Below the pieces are notes generated by a model. That model searched no databases, was not told the DNA's origin, and saw nothing but the letters and a program-made list of their open reading frames with translations. A stretch of 62,092 bases of DNA, taken from Oscillospiraceae bacterium. Its GTDB lineage: Bacteria > Bacillota > Clostridia > Oscillospirales > Oscillospiraceae. The position numbers and the translations under genes are program-made. This document shows, piece after piece, positions 8,096 to 16,836 of the stretch (position 1 is its first letter; every line of letters begins with the position of its first letter). The stretch lies in contig SVMH01000008.1 in assembly GCA_015067525.1 (NCBI GenBank), positions 1 to 62,092 of the forward strand, given 5' to 3'.

Positions 8096-10303
8096 GTGAC
8101 ACATATGGAAGAGCGTTATCTGAAACTGGAAGAAACCATCCGAAGCTATAATCCCGCGGCCAACTTTGCGCAGATCCGGCAGGCTTATGAGTTTGCCGCC
8201 GCCGCCCATGAGGGTCAGAAGCGCAAGGACGGCTCGCCCTTTGTCAGCCATCCGCTGGCTGTGGCCCAGATCGTGGCCGAAGAGCTGCATCTGGACAGCG
8301 AGTCCATCATGGCGGCGCTGCTGCATGATACCATCGAGGATACGTCGGCCACCCACGAAGAGGTGTCCAAAATGTTCTCTCCCACGGTGGCCGATCTGGT
8401 GGAAGGCGTCAGCAAGCTGACCCGCGTCCAATTTACCTCCAAGGCTGAAGAGCAGATGGAGAACCTGCGCAAGATGCTGCTGGCCATGAGCAAGGATATC
8501 CGAGTCATTCTGGTGAAGATCTCCGATCGTCTGCACAACATGCGCACCATGGAGTATCAGACGCCTGCCAAGCAGAAGCAGAAGTCTTTTGAGACCATGG
8601 AGATCTATGCCCCCATTGCCCACCGCCTCGGTATGCAGCGCATGAAGTGGGAGCTGGAGGACCTTTCCCTGAAGTATCTGGATCCCATCGGCTACGATGA
8701 GATCATTCAGGCGCTGGAGGCTAAAACGGCGGAATACGATGACTTCATGCAGCTCATTGACAAGCAGATCATCACCCGCGTGGAGGAAGCCGGCATTCAC
8801 GGCGCCATTGTCTACGGCCGCCTCAAGCACCCCTACAGCATCTACCGCAAGATGTACACCCAGAACAAGTCCATCAACGAGGTGTTCGACCTGATCGCCT
8901 TCCGCGTCATCGTGGACACGGTGGCGGACTGCTACAATGTGCTGGGCATCGTTCATGACCTCTATAAACCCATTCTGGGCCGCTTCAAGGATTATATCGG
9001 TACGCCCAAGCCCAACATGTACCAGAGCCTGCACACCACGGTCATGGGCCAGAGCGGCACGCCCTTTGAAGTGCAGATCCGCACCCGCGAGATGCACGAG
9101 ATCGCTGAGTACGGTATCGCCGCCCACTGGAAATATAAGCAGAACGGACGCGGCGCCGGCGACGAGAACAGCTATGAGTGGGTCCGCCGCCTGCTGGAAA
9201 ATCAGGAGGGCGCCGACGCTGAGGACTTTATCCACTCGCTGAAGGTGGATATGTTCGCCGATGAGGTGTTCGTTTTTACCCCCATGGGCGATGTGATCAA
9301 CCTGCCCTCCGGCGCCACCCCCATCGACTACGCCTATACCATCCACTCCGCCGTGGGCAACCGCATGGTGGGCGCCAAGGTCAACGGCCGCATCGTGCAG
9401 TACGATTATCAGCTGCGCAACGGTGACGTGGTGGAGGTGCTGACCTCCCAGTCCGCCCGCGGCCCCAGCCGCGACTGGATCAAGATCGCCCGCAGCAGCG
9501 AGGCCCGCAGCAAGATCCGCCAGTGGTTCAAGCGCGAGCGCCGCGACGAGAATATCGCCGCCGGCCGCGCCTCTTTCGAGTCGGAGCTCAAGCGCAGCGG
9601 CGTGACCATCAAGGAGCTGACGGCGGAGGAAAATCTGCCCCATATCCTCAAGAAGCTGAGCTACGGTTCGCTGGATGATATGTATGCCGCCATCGGCTAC
9701 GGCGGCGTCACGGCGCTGAAGATCGTTGGCCGTCTGCGTGAGGATATCCAGCGCATCATCCAGAAGCGCCAGGCCGAGGCCAATCCGCCTGCGGCCGAAC
9801 AGACCAAGACCGAGCAGCCCAACAAGCCCGCTGTCCGCGCCAAGGCGGTGCAGGGCATCATTGTGGAGGGTATGAGCAACTGTCTGGTAAAATTCGCCAA
9901 GTGCTGCACCCCCGTGCCCGGCGATGCGATCGTGGGCTTCACCACCCGCGGCTACGGCATCAGCGTGCACCGCTGCGACTGTCCCAACGCCGCACCCGAG
10001 CGGCGCACCAAGGAAGAGGAGGGCCGCTGGCTGCGCGTCAGCTGGGCCGAGCATACGGAGGAGGCCTACCGCACCACGCTGCAGGTTACCGGCAAGGACC
10101 GTATGGGCCTGCTGGTGGACGTTTCCACCGTGCTCTCGTCCACTAAGACGCGGGTGTCGTCCCTGAACGCCCGCTCCACACCGGATGGCTTCGCCCTCAT
10201 CGATATTGAGATTGATGTACCCGACCACAATCAGCTGCAGGCGGTGATCCGCCGCCTCGAGCAGATCTCCGGCGTCATGCGGGTCACCCGCCCTGCCGGC
10301 TAA
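8096..10303 (+). CDS. relA: Bifunctional (p)ppGpp synthetase/hydrolase RelA/SpoT
   Basis: 735 residues. It makes and degrades the stringent-response alarmone. Domain order: HD hydrolase (about 25-180, with FVSHPLAVAQIV and LLHDTIEDT), synthetase (about 200-350, with GRLKHPYSIYRKM and YQSLHTTVMG), TGS (about 385-450, EVFVFTPMGDVINLPSGATP), a zinc-finger/helical region with AKCCTPVPGD, and a C-terminal ACT domain (about 660-735). Both catalytic halves look intact, so it should be a true bifunctional Rel. GTG 8096 sits 7 bp after AGGTGA, which itself overlaps the recJ stop. Followed by dtd, as in many Clostridia. Confidence 0.95.
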   Translation: MTHMEERYLKLEETIRSYNPAANFAQIRQAYEFAAAAHEGQKRKDGSPFVSHPLAVAQIVAEELHLDSESIMAALLHDTIEDTSATHEEVSKMFSPTVADLVEGVSKLTRVQFTSKAEEQMENLRKMLLAMSKDIRVILVKISDRLHNMRTMEYQTPAKQKQKSFETMEIYAPIAHRLGMQRMKWELEDLSLKYLDPIGYDEIIQALEAKTAEYDDFMQLIDKQIITRVEEAGIHGAIVYGRLKHPYSIYRKMYTQNKSINEVFDLIAFRVIVDTVADCYNVLGIVHDLYKPILGRFKDYIGTPKPNMYQSLHTTVMGQSGTPFEVQIRTREMHEIAEYGIAAHWKYKQNGRGAGDENSYEWVRRLLENQEGADAEDFIHSLKVDMFADEVFVFTPMGDVINLPSGATPIDYAYTIHSAVGNRMVGAKVNGRIVQYDYQLRNGDVVEVLTSQSARGPSRDWIKIARSSEARSKIRQWFKRERRDENIAAGRASFESELKRSGVTIKELTAEENLPHILKKLSYGSLDDMYAAIGYGGVTALKIVGRLREDIQRIIQKRQAEANPPAAEQTKTEQPNKPAVRAKAVQGIIVEGMSNCLVKFAKCCTPVPGDAIVGFTTRGYGISVHRCDCPNAAPERRTKEEEGRWLRVSWAEHTEEAYRTTLQVTGKDRMGLLVDVSTVLSSTKTRVSSLNARSTPDGFALIDIEIDVPDHNQLQAVIRRLEQISGVMRVTRPAG

Positions 10304-10325
10304 CTTAGAAAAAGGAGCATGACGT

Positions 10326-10775
10326 ATGCGTGCAGTTTTGACCCGCGTGAAAAGCGCCAGCGTTACCATTGAAGGCCGTGTGGCCGGTAAGATCGGCCAG
10401 GGCTTCCTCATCCTGCTGGGCGTCACCCACGAGGATACGGAGGCGCAGGCTGTGAAGCTGGCCGACAAGCTGACCGGTCTTCGCATTTTTGAAGACGAAA
10501 ACGGCAAGATGAATCAGGGGCTGGAGTCGGTGGACGGTCAGATCCTGGTGGTCTCCCAGTTTACCCTGTACGGCAACTGCCGCAAGGGCCGCCGCCCCGA
10601 TTTTCTGGCCGCTGCCCGTCCCGAGGTGGCCATCTCCCTGTACGAGAAGTTCGTGCAGCTCATCCGCGACAAGGGCATCCACGTGGAAACCGGCGAATTC
10701 GGCGCCGAGATGCTGGTAGAGTCCGTCAATGACGGCCCTGTGACGCTGGTGGTGGACACGGATCAGCTGGCGTAA
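10326..10775 (+). CDS. dtd: D-aminoacyl-tRNA deacylase
   Basis: 149 residues, full length. Dtd hydrolyses D-amino acids (and glycine) from mischarged tRNAs. It starts [17 protein letters not shown], as the family does, and carries the two signature segments [18 protein letters not shown] and the C-terminal [20 protein letters not shown] with the G-P motif. ATG 10326 follows AAAGGAG; an earlier ATG at 10319 is out of frame. It sits between relA and an MBL hydrolase. Confidence 0.95.
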   Translation: MRAVLTRVKSASVTIEGRVAGKIGQGFLILLGVTHEDTEAQAVKLADKLTGLRIFEDENGKMNQGLESVDGQILVVSQFTLYGNCRKGRRPDFLAAARPEVAISLYEKFVQLIRDKGIHVETGEFGAEMLVESVNDGPVTLVVDTDQLA

Positions 10776-10787
10776 GAGGAGAGCCCT

Positions 10788-11411
10788 ATGAGAATTGAGA
10801 CCATTGCTGTCGGTCAGCTGATGACCAACTGCTACCTGCTGTGTGATGAGCAGGCCAAGGTCTGCGCCGTCATCGACCCCGGTGACGAAGCTGACCGCAT
10901 CGCCCGCGCGGTGGAGCGCAGCGGCTGCAAGCTGCAGTATGTGCTGCTGACCCACGGCCACTACGACCATTTCACCGGTCTTGCAGGCCTTCTGGCGCAG
11001 TACGACGTGCCGGTGTATATCCATCCCGACGACGCCCAGACCGGTGGCGGTAACCCTTGGGCGCTGAAGTTCCCCCGTTTGGATGAGCAGCATCAGCGCT
11101 GGTACGGCGAGGGAGATACCCTGACGCTGGGCAGCCTGATCCTCCATGTGCTCTCTACCCCCGGCCATTCCAAGGGCAGCGTGTGCCTGCTGGTGGAAAA
11201 CGTCATCTTCGCCGGCGACACCCTCTTTTACGGCTCCTGCGGCCGCACCGATTTCCCCGGCGGCGACTATAAGGAGATGCTGCTGTCTCTGGCCCGTCTG
11301 GCCCGTCTGGAGGGCAATTACAAGGTCTATCCCGGCCATGACCGCGCCACGGATCTGGACTGGGAGCGCCGCATGAATCCCTATATGCGCCAGGGCCTGA
11401 CTCTGGCATAA
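10788..11411 (+). CDS. Metallo-beta-lactamase-fold hydrolase (glyoxalase II-like)
   Basis: 207 residues, cytoplasmic. The metal ligands of the MBL fold are all visible: THGHYDHFTG (HxHxDH, about residue 55), STPGHSKGSV (about 122), FAGDTLFYGSCGRTDFPGG (Asp, about 140) and YPGHDRATD (about 180). This resembles the YcbL/glyoxalase II-like hydrolases that commonly follow relA-dtd in Firmicutes; the physiological thioester or other substrate is not known. 12 bp after dtd and 10 bp before hemZ, so within one operon. Confidence 0.88.
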   Translation: MRIETIAVGQLMTNCYLLCDEQAKVCAVIDPGDEADRIARAVERSGCKLQYVLLTHGHYDHFTGLAGLLAQYDVPVYIHPDDAQTGGGNPWALKFPRLDEQHQRWYGEGDTLTLGSLILHVLSTPGHSKGSVCLLVENVIFAGDTLFYGSCGRTDFPGGDYKEMLLSLARLARLEGNYKVYPGHDRATDLDWERRMNPYMRQGLTLA

Positions 11412-11421
11412 AGGAAACGCT

Positions 11422-12903
11422 ATGAAACTGATATTCCGCGGTCATGACGACCGCTATGCGGTGGAGCAGAGCCTGCTGGCCTTCTTCCCCGATGAGCGCC
11501 CCGTGTACGAGGTTGCCGCCGGGGGGGAGGATCACGCGCTGGTCTCGCTCCACAGCGGAAAAATCTATACCACTGCCACCACCCGCATCGTCTATCAGGG
11601 CAAGACGGCCCGGGGCGTGTCGCGTGTGGTGATCGACCCTGCGCTGGACGAATATGAAAGCGAGCGCCTGCGCCAGAAGGCGGTGAAGCTCAGCTTCTTC
11701 AAGGCCGCGCGGGAGATCACCGGCATTACCCCCTCGTGGGGTGCCCTGACCGGCATCCGTCCCGGCAAGATCGCCGCCCGCTTTCTGGAAGAGGGCAAGA
11801 CCGAGCAGCAGACCGACCGCATCCTGCGCGATACCTATTTCGTTGCGCCGGAGCGCCGCCGCCTTGCCATTGAAACGGCGCAGGCCGGCCTGAAGGCCAA
11901 GGCGGAGCTGAAAGACAATGAGATCTCCCTCTATGTGGGTATTCCCTTCTGCCCCACGAGATGTGCCTACTGCAGCTTTGTTTCAGCCTCTGTGGAAAAG
12001 AGCTTCGGCCTGATGGAGCCCTATCTGGAGGTGCTGCACCGTGAGATCGCCGACGCTGCCCGCATGGTGGAGGAAACGGGCTTGAAGATCAAGTCCTTCT
12101 ACATGGGCGGTGGCACGCCCACTACGTTGTCGGCACAGCAGATGGACCGCCTGCTGGAACACCTGAACCGCAGCTTTGACCTGTCCGGCTGCGTGGAGTA
12201 CTGCATCGAGGCCGGCCGACCCGACACCATCGACCGCGATAAGCTGCAGGTGCTGCTGGATCGCGGCGCCGACCGCATCAGCGTTAACCCCCAGTCGCTG
12301 GAGGATCATGTGCTGGCCGCCATCGGCCGCAAGCACAGCGCTGCGGATATTGAGCGCACCATGGAATTGGTGGCGTCCATGAACTTCCCCCATGTGAATA
12401 TGGATCTCATCGCCGGCCTCCCCGAGGATACCCCTGCAGGCTTCCGCCGCACGCTGGATAAGTGCCTGAGCTACGGCGCGGACAACATCACCGTCCATAC
12501 TCTGGCCCTGAAGAAGGGCAGCCGCATCCTGCTGGAGGGCAGCAAGATCCCCACGGCGGAAGAAGTGGGCGCCATGCTGGACTACGCCAATCCCACGCTG
12601 CGCGCCCACGGATTTGCCCCCTACTATCTCTATCGGCAAAAGTACATGTCTGGCAGCTTTGAAAACGTAGGCTGGTGCATATCCGGCGCCGAAGGTCTGT
12701 ATAATATCTACATCATGGAAGAGCTGCACAGCATCCTCTCGCTGGGTGCCGGCGGCTCCACCAAGATGGTGGACGCCAAGCGCGGACGCATCGAGCGTGT
12801 TTTCCACGCAAAATTCCCCACGGAGTATATCCAGCGTCCCGAAAAGCTGGCTGAGAACCTCTCGGCCTTCCGCAGCTTCCACGAGGAAATGTTGAAACGA
12901 TGA
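11422..12903 (+). CDS. hemZ: Coproporphyrinogen dehydrogenase-like radical SAM protein HemZ
   Basis: 493 residues. HemZ is a HemN relative named for oxygen-independent coproporphyrinogen oxidation, although its exact reaction is debated. The N-terminal ~160 residues are the HemZ-specific extension; the radical SAM core follows with GIPFCPTRCAYCSFVSAS (CxxxCxxC, about residue 170), the glycine motif YMGGGTPTTL, and RISVNPQSLED and MDLIAGLPEDT typical of the HemN/HemZ family. ATG 11422 follows AAAGGAAA. Last gene of the recJ operon, followed by a GC hairpin at 12914. Confidence 0.92.
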   Translation: MKLIFRGHDDRYAVEQSLLAFFPDERPVYEVAAGGEDHALVSLHSGKIYTTATTRIVYQGKTARGVSRVVIDPALDEYESERLRQKAVKLSFFKAAREITGITPSWGALTGIRPGKIAARFLEEGKTEQQTDRILRDTYFVAPERRRLAIETAQAGLKAKAELKDNEISLYVGIPFCPTRCAYCSFVSASVEKSFGLMEPYLEVLHREIADAARMVEETGLKIKSFYMGGGTPTTLSAQQMDRLLEHLNRSFDLSGCVEYCIEAGRPDTIDRDKLQVLLDRGADRISVNPQSLEDHVLAAIGRKHSAADIERTMELVASMNFPHVNMDLIAGLPEDTPAGFRRTLDKCLSYGADNITVHTLALKKGSRILLEGSKIPTAEEVGAMLDYANPTLRAHGFAPYYLYRQKYMSGSFENVGWCISGAEGLYNIYIMEELHSILSLGAGGSTKMVDAKRGRIERVFHAKFPTEYIQRPEKLAENLSAFRSFHEEMLKR

Positions 12904-12913
12904 TGGACAGTAG

Positions 12914-12936
12914 GCGGGGCGTAAGCCCCGCGCTGT
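12914..12936 (+). terminator. Weak terminator-like hairpin after hemZ
   Basis: GCGGGGC / GCCCCGC with a GTAA loop, followed after four bases by TTTT. It may partially separate the recJ-hemZ and yabM-yabR blocks; the short U run makes full termination doubtful. Confidence 0.45.
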
Positions 12937-12955
12937 TTTGAAGGGGGGGCAGCAT

Positions 12956-14548
12956 ATGGCGAAAGCGCAAAAGCAAAACTTTATCGGCGGCGCCGCTGTG
13001 TTGGCTGCCGCCGTGGCAGTCACCAAGGTGCTGGGCGCCGTCTATAAGATCCCGTTGGGAAATCTTCTGGACAAGGAAGGTATGGCCCACTTTTATGTGG
13101 CCTATAATATCTACAGCCTTTTGCTGATCCTTTCCACCGCCGGACTGCCGCTGGCCCTCAGCCGTCTGGTGTCTCAGGCCCACGCGCTGGGTCGGGAAAA
13201 CCAGAAGCGGCGTGTTTTCCGCGTGGCGCTGGCTATCTTTTTTGCCATTGGCCTTGTGTGCAGCGGCGCCATGCTGCTTTTCCCGCAGCAGTTGGCCGCG
13301 GCGCTCCACGATTCCCTGGCGGCCCCCTCCATCCAAGCCCTTGCGCCCAGCGTGCTGTGCGTGTGCCTGATCTCCGCCATCCGCGGCTATACGCAGGGGC
13401 AGGGCAACATGAAACCCACGGCCGTCAGCCAGATCATCGAATCCGCCTGCAAGCTGGTGGTGGGTCTGGCGCTGGCGTGGACGCTGCTGCGTGCCGGACG
13501 GCCCTCTCATGAGGCGGCGGCCGGTGCCATCGCCGGCGTAACGGTGGGCAGCGCGCTGAGCCTTGCGGTGCTGTGCCTGTACATGCTGCGCCGCAGCGCG
13601 CAGCGCGGCACGGATGTACCCCAGAGCCGCCGCGATATTGCTGCAGAGCTTCTGCGCATCGGCGTTCCGGTCACCGTGGGTGCCGGCGGCATGAGCTTTA
13701 TCACCCTGCTTGACCAGATGCTGGTTATGTCCACGCTGCAGGATAAGTTGGGTCTCAGCGAAGGGGCGGCTACCGCCCTTTACGGCGAGTACACCTTCGG
13801 CATGACCCTTTTTAACCTGCCCTCGTCCTTTATCTATCCCATTACCATCAGCCTGATCCCAGCCATCGGCGCGGCGCTGGCCCGCGGCGACAGGGAGAGT
13901 GCCTGCAGCCAGACGGAAACGGCCTTCCGCGTCACGGCTCTGCTGGCTCTGCCGGCAGGCACGGGTCTTGCGGTGCTGTCCGGCCCTATTTTGGGGCTTT
14001 TGTATCCGGCGGTGCCGGAAACGGCGGCGGCTGCCGCCTATCACCTGTCGGTGCTGGGCATCGCCTGCATTTTCGTCTGTCTCATGGTCATGACGGCCGG
14101 CGTGCTGCAGGCCTACGGACATGAATACATCCCTGTGCTGTCGCTCCTTTGCGGCGGCGCGCTGAAAGTGGTGGCCAACTATCTGCTGGTGGCCGATCCC
14201 GAGGTGGGCATCCGCGGCGCGGCGGTGGGTACGCTGTGCTGCTATGTGCTCATTGTGCTCATCAACCTCATCGCCATCCACCGTCTGGTGCCCCGCCGGC
14301 CGGATTACTTTGCCGTATTCTGCAAGCCGGTGCTGGCTACGGCTGCCATGGCCCTGGTGGCGCGGGGCAGCTGGTCGCTCCTTGACCGCCTGAGCGGCGG
14401 CAGCCGCGCGGCGGTATTGGCGGCCATCGTGCTGGCGGTGGCGGTGTACGTCATGGCGGCGCTGCTGCTGGGTGCCATCCGCCGACAGGATCTGGCGGCC
14501 CTGCCCAAGGGGGAGAAACTTGCCGATTTTTTGCACATCCAAAGATAA
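12956..14548 (+). CDS. MurJ/SpoVB-family lipid flippase-like membrane protein (YabM type)
   Basis: 530 residues with about 14 hydrophobic segments, in the MOP superfamily (MurJ/SpoVB/Wzx). Such proteins flip lipid-linked oligosaccharides, including lipid II, across the membrane. Landmarks are GAAVLAAAVAVTKVLGAVYKIPLGNLL at the N-terminus (residues in this block are typical of SpoVB relatives) and RGYTQGQGNMKPTAVSQIIE near residue 140. ATG 12956 follows a G-rich ribosome site (AAGGGGGGG). Its position directly before mazG matches B. subtilis yabM-yabN, so YabM is the best comparison; whether it acts in sporulation or growth is not shown. Confidence 0.85.
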   Translation: MAKAQKQNFIGGAAVLAAAVAVTKVLGAVYKIPLGNLLDKEGMAHFYVAYNIYSLLLILSTAGLPLALSRLVSQAHALGRENQKRRVFRVALAIFFAIGLVCSGAMLLFPQQLAAALHDSLAAPSIQALAPSVLCVCLISAIRGYTQGQGNMKPTAVSQIIESACKLVVGLALAWTLLRAGRPSHEAAAGAIAGVTVGSALSLAVLCLYMLRRSAQRGTDVPQSRRDIAAELLRIGVPVTVGAGGMSFITLLDQMLVMSTLQDKLGLSEGAATALYGEYTFGMTLFNLPSSFIYPITISLIPAIGAALARGDRESACSQTETAFRVTALLALPAGTGLAVLSGPILGLLYPAVPETAAAAAYHLSVLGIACIFVCLMVMTAGVLQAYGHEYIPVLSLLCGGALKVVANYLLVADPEVGIRGAAVGTLCCYVLIVLINLIAIHRLVPRRPDYFAVFCKPVLATAAMALVARGSWSLLDRLSGGSRAAVLAAIVLAVAVYVMAALLLGAIRRQDLAALPKGEKLADFLHIQR

Positions 14549-14592
14549 GATCTTCAGCGGGGCGTCAAGGGCCTTGCAATAGGAGGATGAGT

Positions 14593-15381
14593 ATGGTAAA
14601 TTTTGAGTTGAAATCCCGCTATACCTATGAGGACCTGCTGCGGGTGGTCCGTATCCTGCGCTCCCCCGGCGGCTGCCCGTGGGATCAGGAGCAGACCCAT
14701 CAGTCCATCCGCCGCGATTTTCTGGAGGAGGCCTACGAGGCCGCCGAGGCCATCGACACCGATGACACGGCCCTGCTGCGCGAGGAGCTGGGCGACGTGC
14801 TGCTGCAGGTGGTGTTCCACGCCGATATCGAGTCGGACGCCGGCCGCTTTACCATGGAGGATGTGGTGGACGAGGTCACCAAGAAGATGATCTTCCGCCA
14901 CCCCCACGTGTTTGCCAACGTGCAGGCTGACACCACCGAACAGGTGCTGGTGAACTGGGAGGAGCTGAAGCGGGAGGAAAAGGCACAGAAGACCGCCACT
15001 GACACGCTCGACAGCGTGGCCCGCACCCTGCCGGGGCTGTGGCGTGCCGAGAAGATCCAGAAAAAGGCGGCCAAGGCCGGCTTTGACTGGGCCGATATCT
15101 CCGGCGCGCTGGACAAGCTGGATGAGGAGACGGCGGAGCTGCGCCGCGCCGCGGAAACCGGCGAGGGCGTGGAAGAAGAACTGGGCGACGTGCTGTTTGC
15201 TGCTGTGAAGGTGGGCCGCTTTGCCGGAGTGGATCCGGAAACGGCGCTCAGCGGCACCTGCGAAAAATTCATCCGCCGCTTCCGCGCGGTGGAGGAAGCG
15301 GCCCGCGCAAAGGGCGCGGACATGAAAGATATGCCCCTGGAGGAGCTGACCGCTCTTTGGGAGCAGGCAAAACGTTCTTGA
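14593..15381 (+). CDS. mazG: Nucleoside triphosphate pyrophosphohydrolase MazG (YabN type)
   Basis: 262 residues. MazG hydrolyses non-canonical and excess NTPs to NMPs plus pyrophosphate. Two MazG-like repeats are seen: the first with LRSPGGCPWDQEQTHQSIRR and the metal-binding EEAYE...D...EELGDVLLQVVFHAD, the second with LDEETAELRRA and EEELGDVLFAAVKVGR. The N-terminal methyltransferase-like domain of B. subtilis YabN is absent, so this is the E. coli-length form. The start ATG 14593 is 6 bp after AGGAGG; the ATG at 14587 touches the ribosome site. Confidence 0.93.
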   Translation: MVNFELKSRYTYEDLLRVVRILRSPGGCPWDQEQTHQSIRRDFLEEAYEAAEAIDTDDTALLREELGDVLLQVVFHADIESDAGRFTMEDVVDEVTKKMIFRHPHVFANVQADTTEQVLVNWEELKREEKAQKTATDTLDSVARTLPGLWRAEKIQKKAAKAGFDWADISGALDKLDEETAELRRAAETGEGVEEELGDVLFAAVKVGRFAGVDPETALSGTCEKFIRRFRAVEEAARAKGADMKDMPLEELTALWEQAKRS

Positions 15382-15462
15382 GGCGAGCAACATCGTTTTA
15401 GGATAGATCCCAACTGCCGCGCTGCGCGGTGTGAACCAAAGATTTTTAGGAGGAAAATGAGT

Positions 15463-15738
15463 ATGAATAAGGCTGAACTGATCGCCGCTGTGGCGGAAAA
15501 GACCGGCATGTCCAAGAAGGATACCGAGGCTGTCATCGTGGCCGCCCTGAACACCATCACCGAGACTCTGGCAGACGAGGAGAAGGTGCAGCTGGTGGGC
15601 TTTGGCTCTTTCGAGGTGAAGAAGCGCGCCGAGCGCACCGGCCTCAACCCCAAGACCATGGAGTCCATCGCCATCCCCGCTTCCAAGGCTCCCGTTTTCA
15701 AGGCTGGCAAGGCCCTGAAGGAAGCCGTTGCCAAGTAA
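15463..15738 (+). CDS. hup: HU-family DNA-binding protein
   Basis: 91 residues, normal HU length. It is a small histone-like dimer that bends and compacts DNA. The sequence follows the family: MNKAELIAAVAEKTGMSKKD, LVGFGSFEVKKRAERTGLNP (the GFGxF signature and the start of the DNA-binding arm) and FKAGKALKEAV. ATG 15463 lies 9 bp after AGGAGG; the ATG at 15457 is only 3 bp away and less likely. Located between mazG and rqcP. Confidence 0.95.
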   Translation: MNKAELIAAVAEKTGMSKKDTEAVIVAALNTITETLADEEKVQLVGFGSFEVKKRAERTGLNPKTMESIAIPASKAPVFKAGKALKEAVAK

Positions 15739-15740
15739 GC

Positions 15741-15998
15741 ATGCGACTGGATAAATACCTGAAGGTCTCGCGCCTCATCAAGCGGCGCACCGTGGCCAAC
15801 GAGGCCTGCGACAACGAGCGCGTGTCCGTCAACGGACGGGTGCAGCGGGCGTCCTACGATGTGAAGGTGGGCGACAGAATCGCCATCCGCTTCGGTGAGC
15901 GCACCGTGGCGGTGGAGGTGGTCAGCGTGCAGGACAACGTGGGCAAGGCCGACGCGGCCGCCATGTACCGCGAGATCGCACCGGACAATCTGTCATAA
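15741..15998 (+). CDS. rqcP: S4-domain RNA-binding protein RqcP (YabO/Hsp15-like)
   Basis: 85 residues, almost entirely one S4 domain: MRLDKYLKVSRLIKRRTVANEAC followed by VSVNGRVQRASYDVKVGDRIAIRFG. RqcP assists Ala-tailing on stalled 50S subunits in bacterial ribosome quality control. It starts 2 bp after the hup stop, and the synteny (mazG before, yabP after) matches B. subtilis yabO. A large hairpin follows the gene. Confidence 0.9.
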   Translation: MRLDKYLKVSRLIKRRTVANEACDNERVSVNGRVQRASYDVKVGDRIAIRFGERTVAVEVVSVQDNVGKADAAAMYREIAPDNLS

Positions 15999-16021
15999 AA
16001 AAATGCTTCCTCCCATACACA
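15993..16021 (+). promoter_or_regulatory. Candidate sigma-E (sporulation) promoter of yabP
   Basis: TCATAAA (15993-15999), a 14-bp spacer and CATACACA (16014-16021) match the sigma-E pattern (ATA in the -35, CATACA in the -10) at 3/5 and 7/8 key bases. B. subtilis yabP belongs to the sigma-E regulon, which supports the guess. Initiation about 7 bp downstream would fall inside the hairpin loop. Confidence 0.4.
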
Positions 16022-16051
16022 TGAAGTGAAACTTCTTGTGTATGGGAGGAA
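16007..16051 (+). promoter_or_regulatory. Long hairpin masking the yabP ribosome site; possible terminator of rqcP transcripts
   Basis: TTCCTCCCATACACA (16007-16021) pairs perfectly over 15 bp with 16037-16051; the loop forms a further 5-bp stem (GAAGT/ACTTC). The 3' arm contains GGGAGGA, the yabP Shine-Dalgarno sequence, and is followed by CTTTTTA. On read-through RNA it should block yabP translation and may also end transcription. Confidence 0.85.
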
Positions 16052-16057
16052 CTTTTT

Positions 16058-16345
16058 ATGGCATACGAACTGAACACAGGCAAAACCATGCTGGAGCACC
16101 GGCTGGAACTGCTGGGGCGGGAGCACCTGACGGTGTCGGGCGTGGAGGATGTGGAACGCTTTGACGAAAACTGCATCGTCATGGCCACCTGCGTCGGCAC
16201 CCTCATCGTCAGCGGCGAGGAACTGCATATCGGCAAGCTCTCATTGGATGGCGGGGAGCTCCACGTGGACGGCCGCATCGACGCGGTACACTATGAAGAG
16301 CAGACGGCCCACCGCGGAGGCTTCCTGTCCCGCCTGCTGGGCTGA
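16058..16345 (+). CDS. yabP: Sporulation protein YabP
   Basis: 95 residues, normal for the family. It has the YabP/YqfC-type beta-rich pattern: HRLELLGREHLTVSGVEDVERFDENCIVM (in parts), then TCVGTLIVSGEELHIGKLSLDGGELHVDGRID. YabP is a sporulation-stage protein of poorly known mechanism, sigma-E controlled in B. subtilis. GGGAGGA lies 7 bp before ATG 16058 but is buried in the hairpin at 16007-16051. Its stop overlaps the yabQ start (TGATG), so translation of the two is coupled. This pair is good evidence that the organism makes endospores. Confidence 0.9.
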   Translation: MAYELNTGKTMLEHRLELLGREHLTVSGVEDVERFDENCIVMATCVGTLIVSGEELHIGKLSLDGGELHVDGRIDAVHYEEQTAHRGGFLSRLLG

Positions 16346-16779
16346 TGGGCAATTACATTTCCCAGCAGCTCATCTCCTTCCTGCGCGCAGCGCTGCTGGG
16401 CCTAACGGCCGGCGCGGTGTACGATCTGCTGCGCTCGGTGCGGCTGCGCAGTGTGCGCAGCCGCGGTCTGACGCATCTTCTGGATGTGGTTTACGTATTA
16501 TCGCTCCTGTTGGTGGTGTTTCTCTTTGCGCTGCGGCAGGGACAGGGGGAACTGCGCCTCTATATGCTGCTGGCCATGATTCTGGGTTTTAGTTTCTACT
16601 TTTTGCTCTTTTGTCAGTTTTTCCGCCCTTTGTGGACGTTTTGGGCGGAAATTCTGGCGCTGTCAACGAGGCTTCTTCTGGCGCCGGCAAAATTTTTGCT
16701 TGGCTGCGGAAAAAAATTTCAGATTTACATAAAAAAACTCTTTCATTTTTGGTGCAAATGCGCTACAATAGGTAAGTAA
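16345..16779 (+). CDS. yabQ: Spore cortex biosynthesis membrane protein YabQ
   Basis: 144 residues with three to four hydrophobic segments (about 10-30, 45-65, 72-95). The family start is recognisable: QQLISFLRAALLGLTAGAVYDLLRSVR, then LLDVVYVLSLLLVVFLFALRQGQGELRLY (in parts). YabQ is needed for spore cortex formation in B. subtilis and localises to the forespore membranes. The hydrophobic segments are followed by a Phe/Lys-rich cytoplasmic tail. ATG overlaps the yabP stop by one base. Confidence 0.88.
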   Translation: MGNYISQQLISFLRAALLGLTAGAVYDLLRSVRLRSVRSRGLTHLLDVVYVLSLLLVVFLFALRQGQGELRLYMLLAMILGFSFYFLLFCQFFRPLWTFWAEILALSTRLLLAPAKFLLGCGKKFQIYIKKLFHFWCKCATIGK

Positions 16780-16836
16780 TTATGGACGCGTGCCCTCATT
16801 TGGCAGAAAATGGCGCAGAAAGGAGGCGGCACATCG

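Noticed and set aside
5801-10507. 1568-codon complement frame across recJ and relA
   Set aside because: Antisense shadow of recJ/relA/dtd; no domain motifs and no start signals.
16764-16769. Promoter for divIC inside yabQ (TACAAT)
   Set aside because: The -35 region at 17 bp is poor; noted within the divIC entry but not called.
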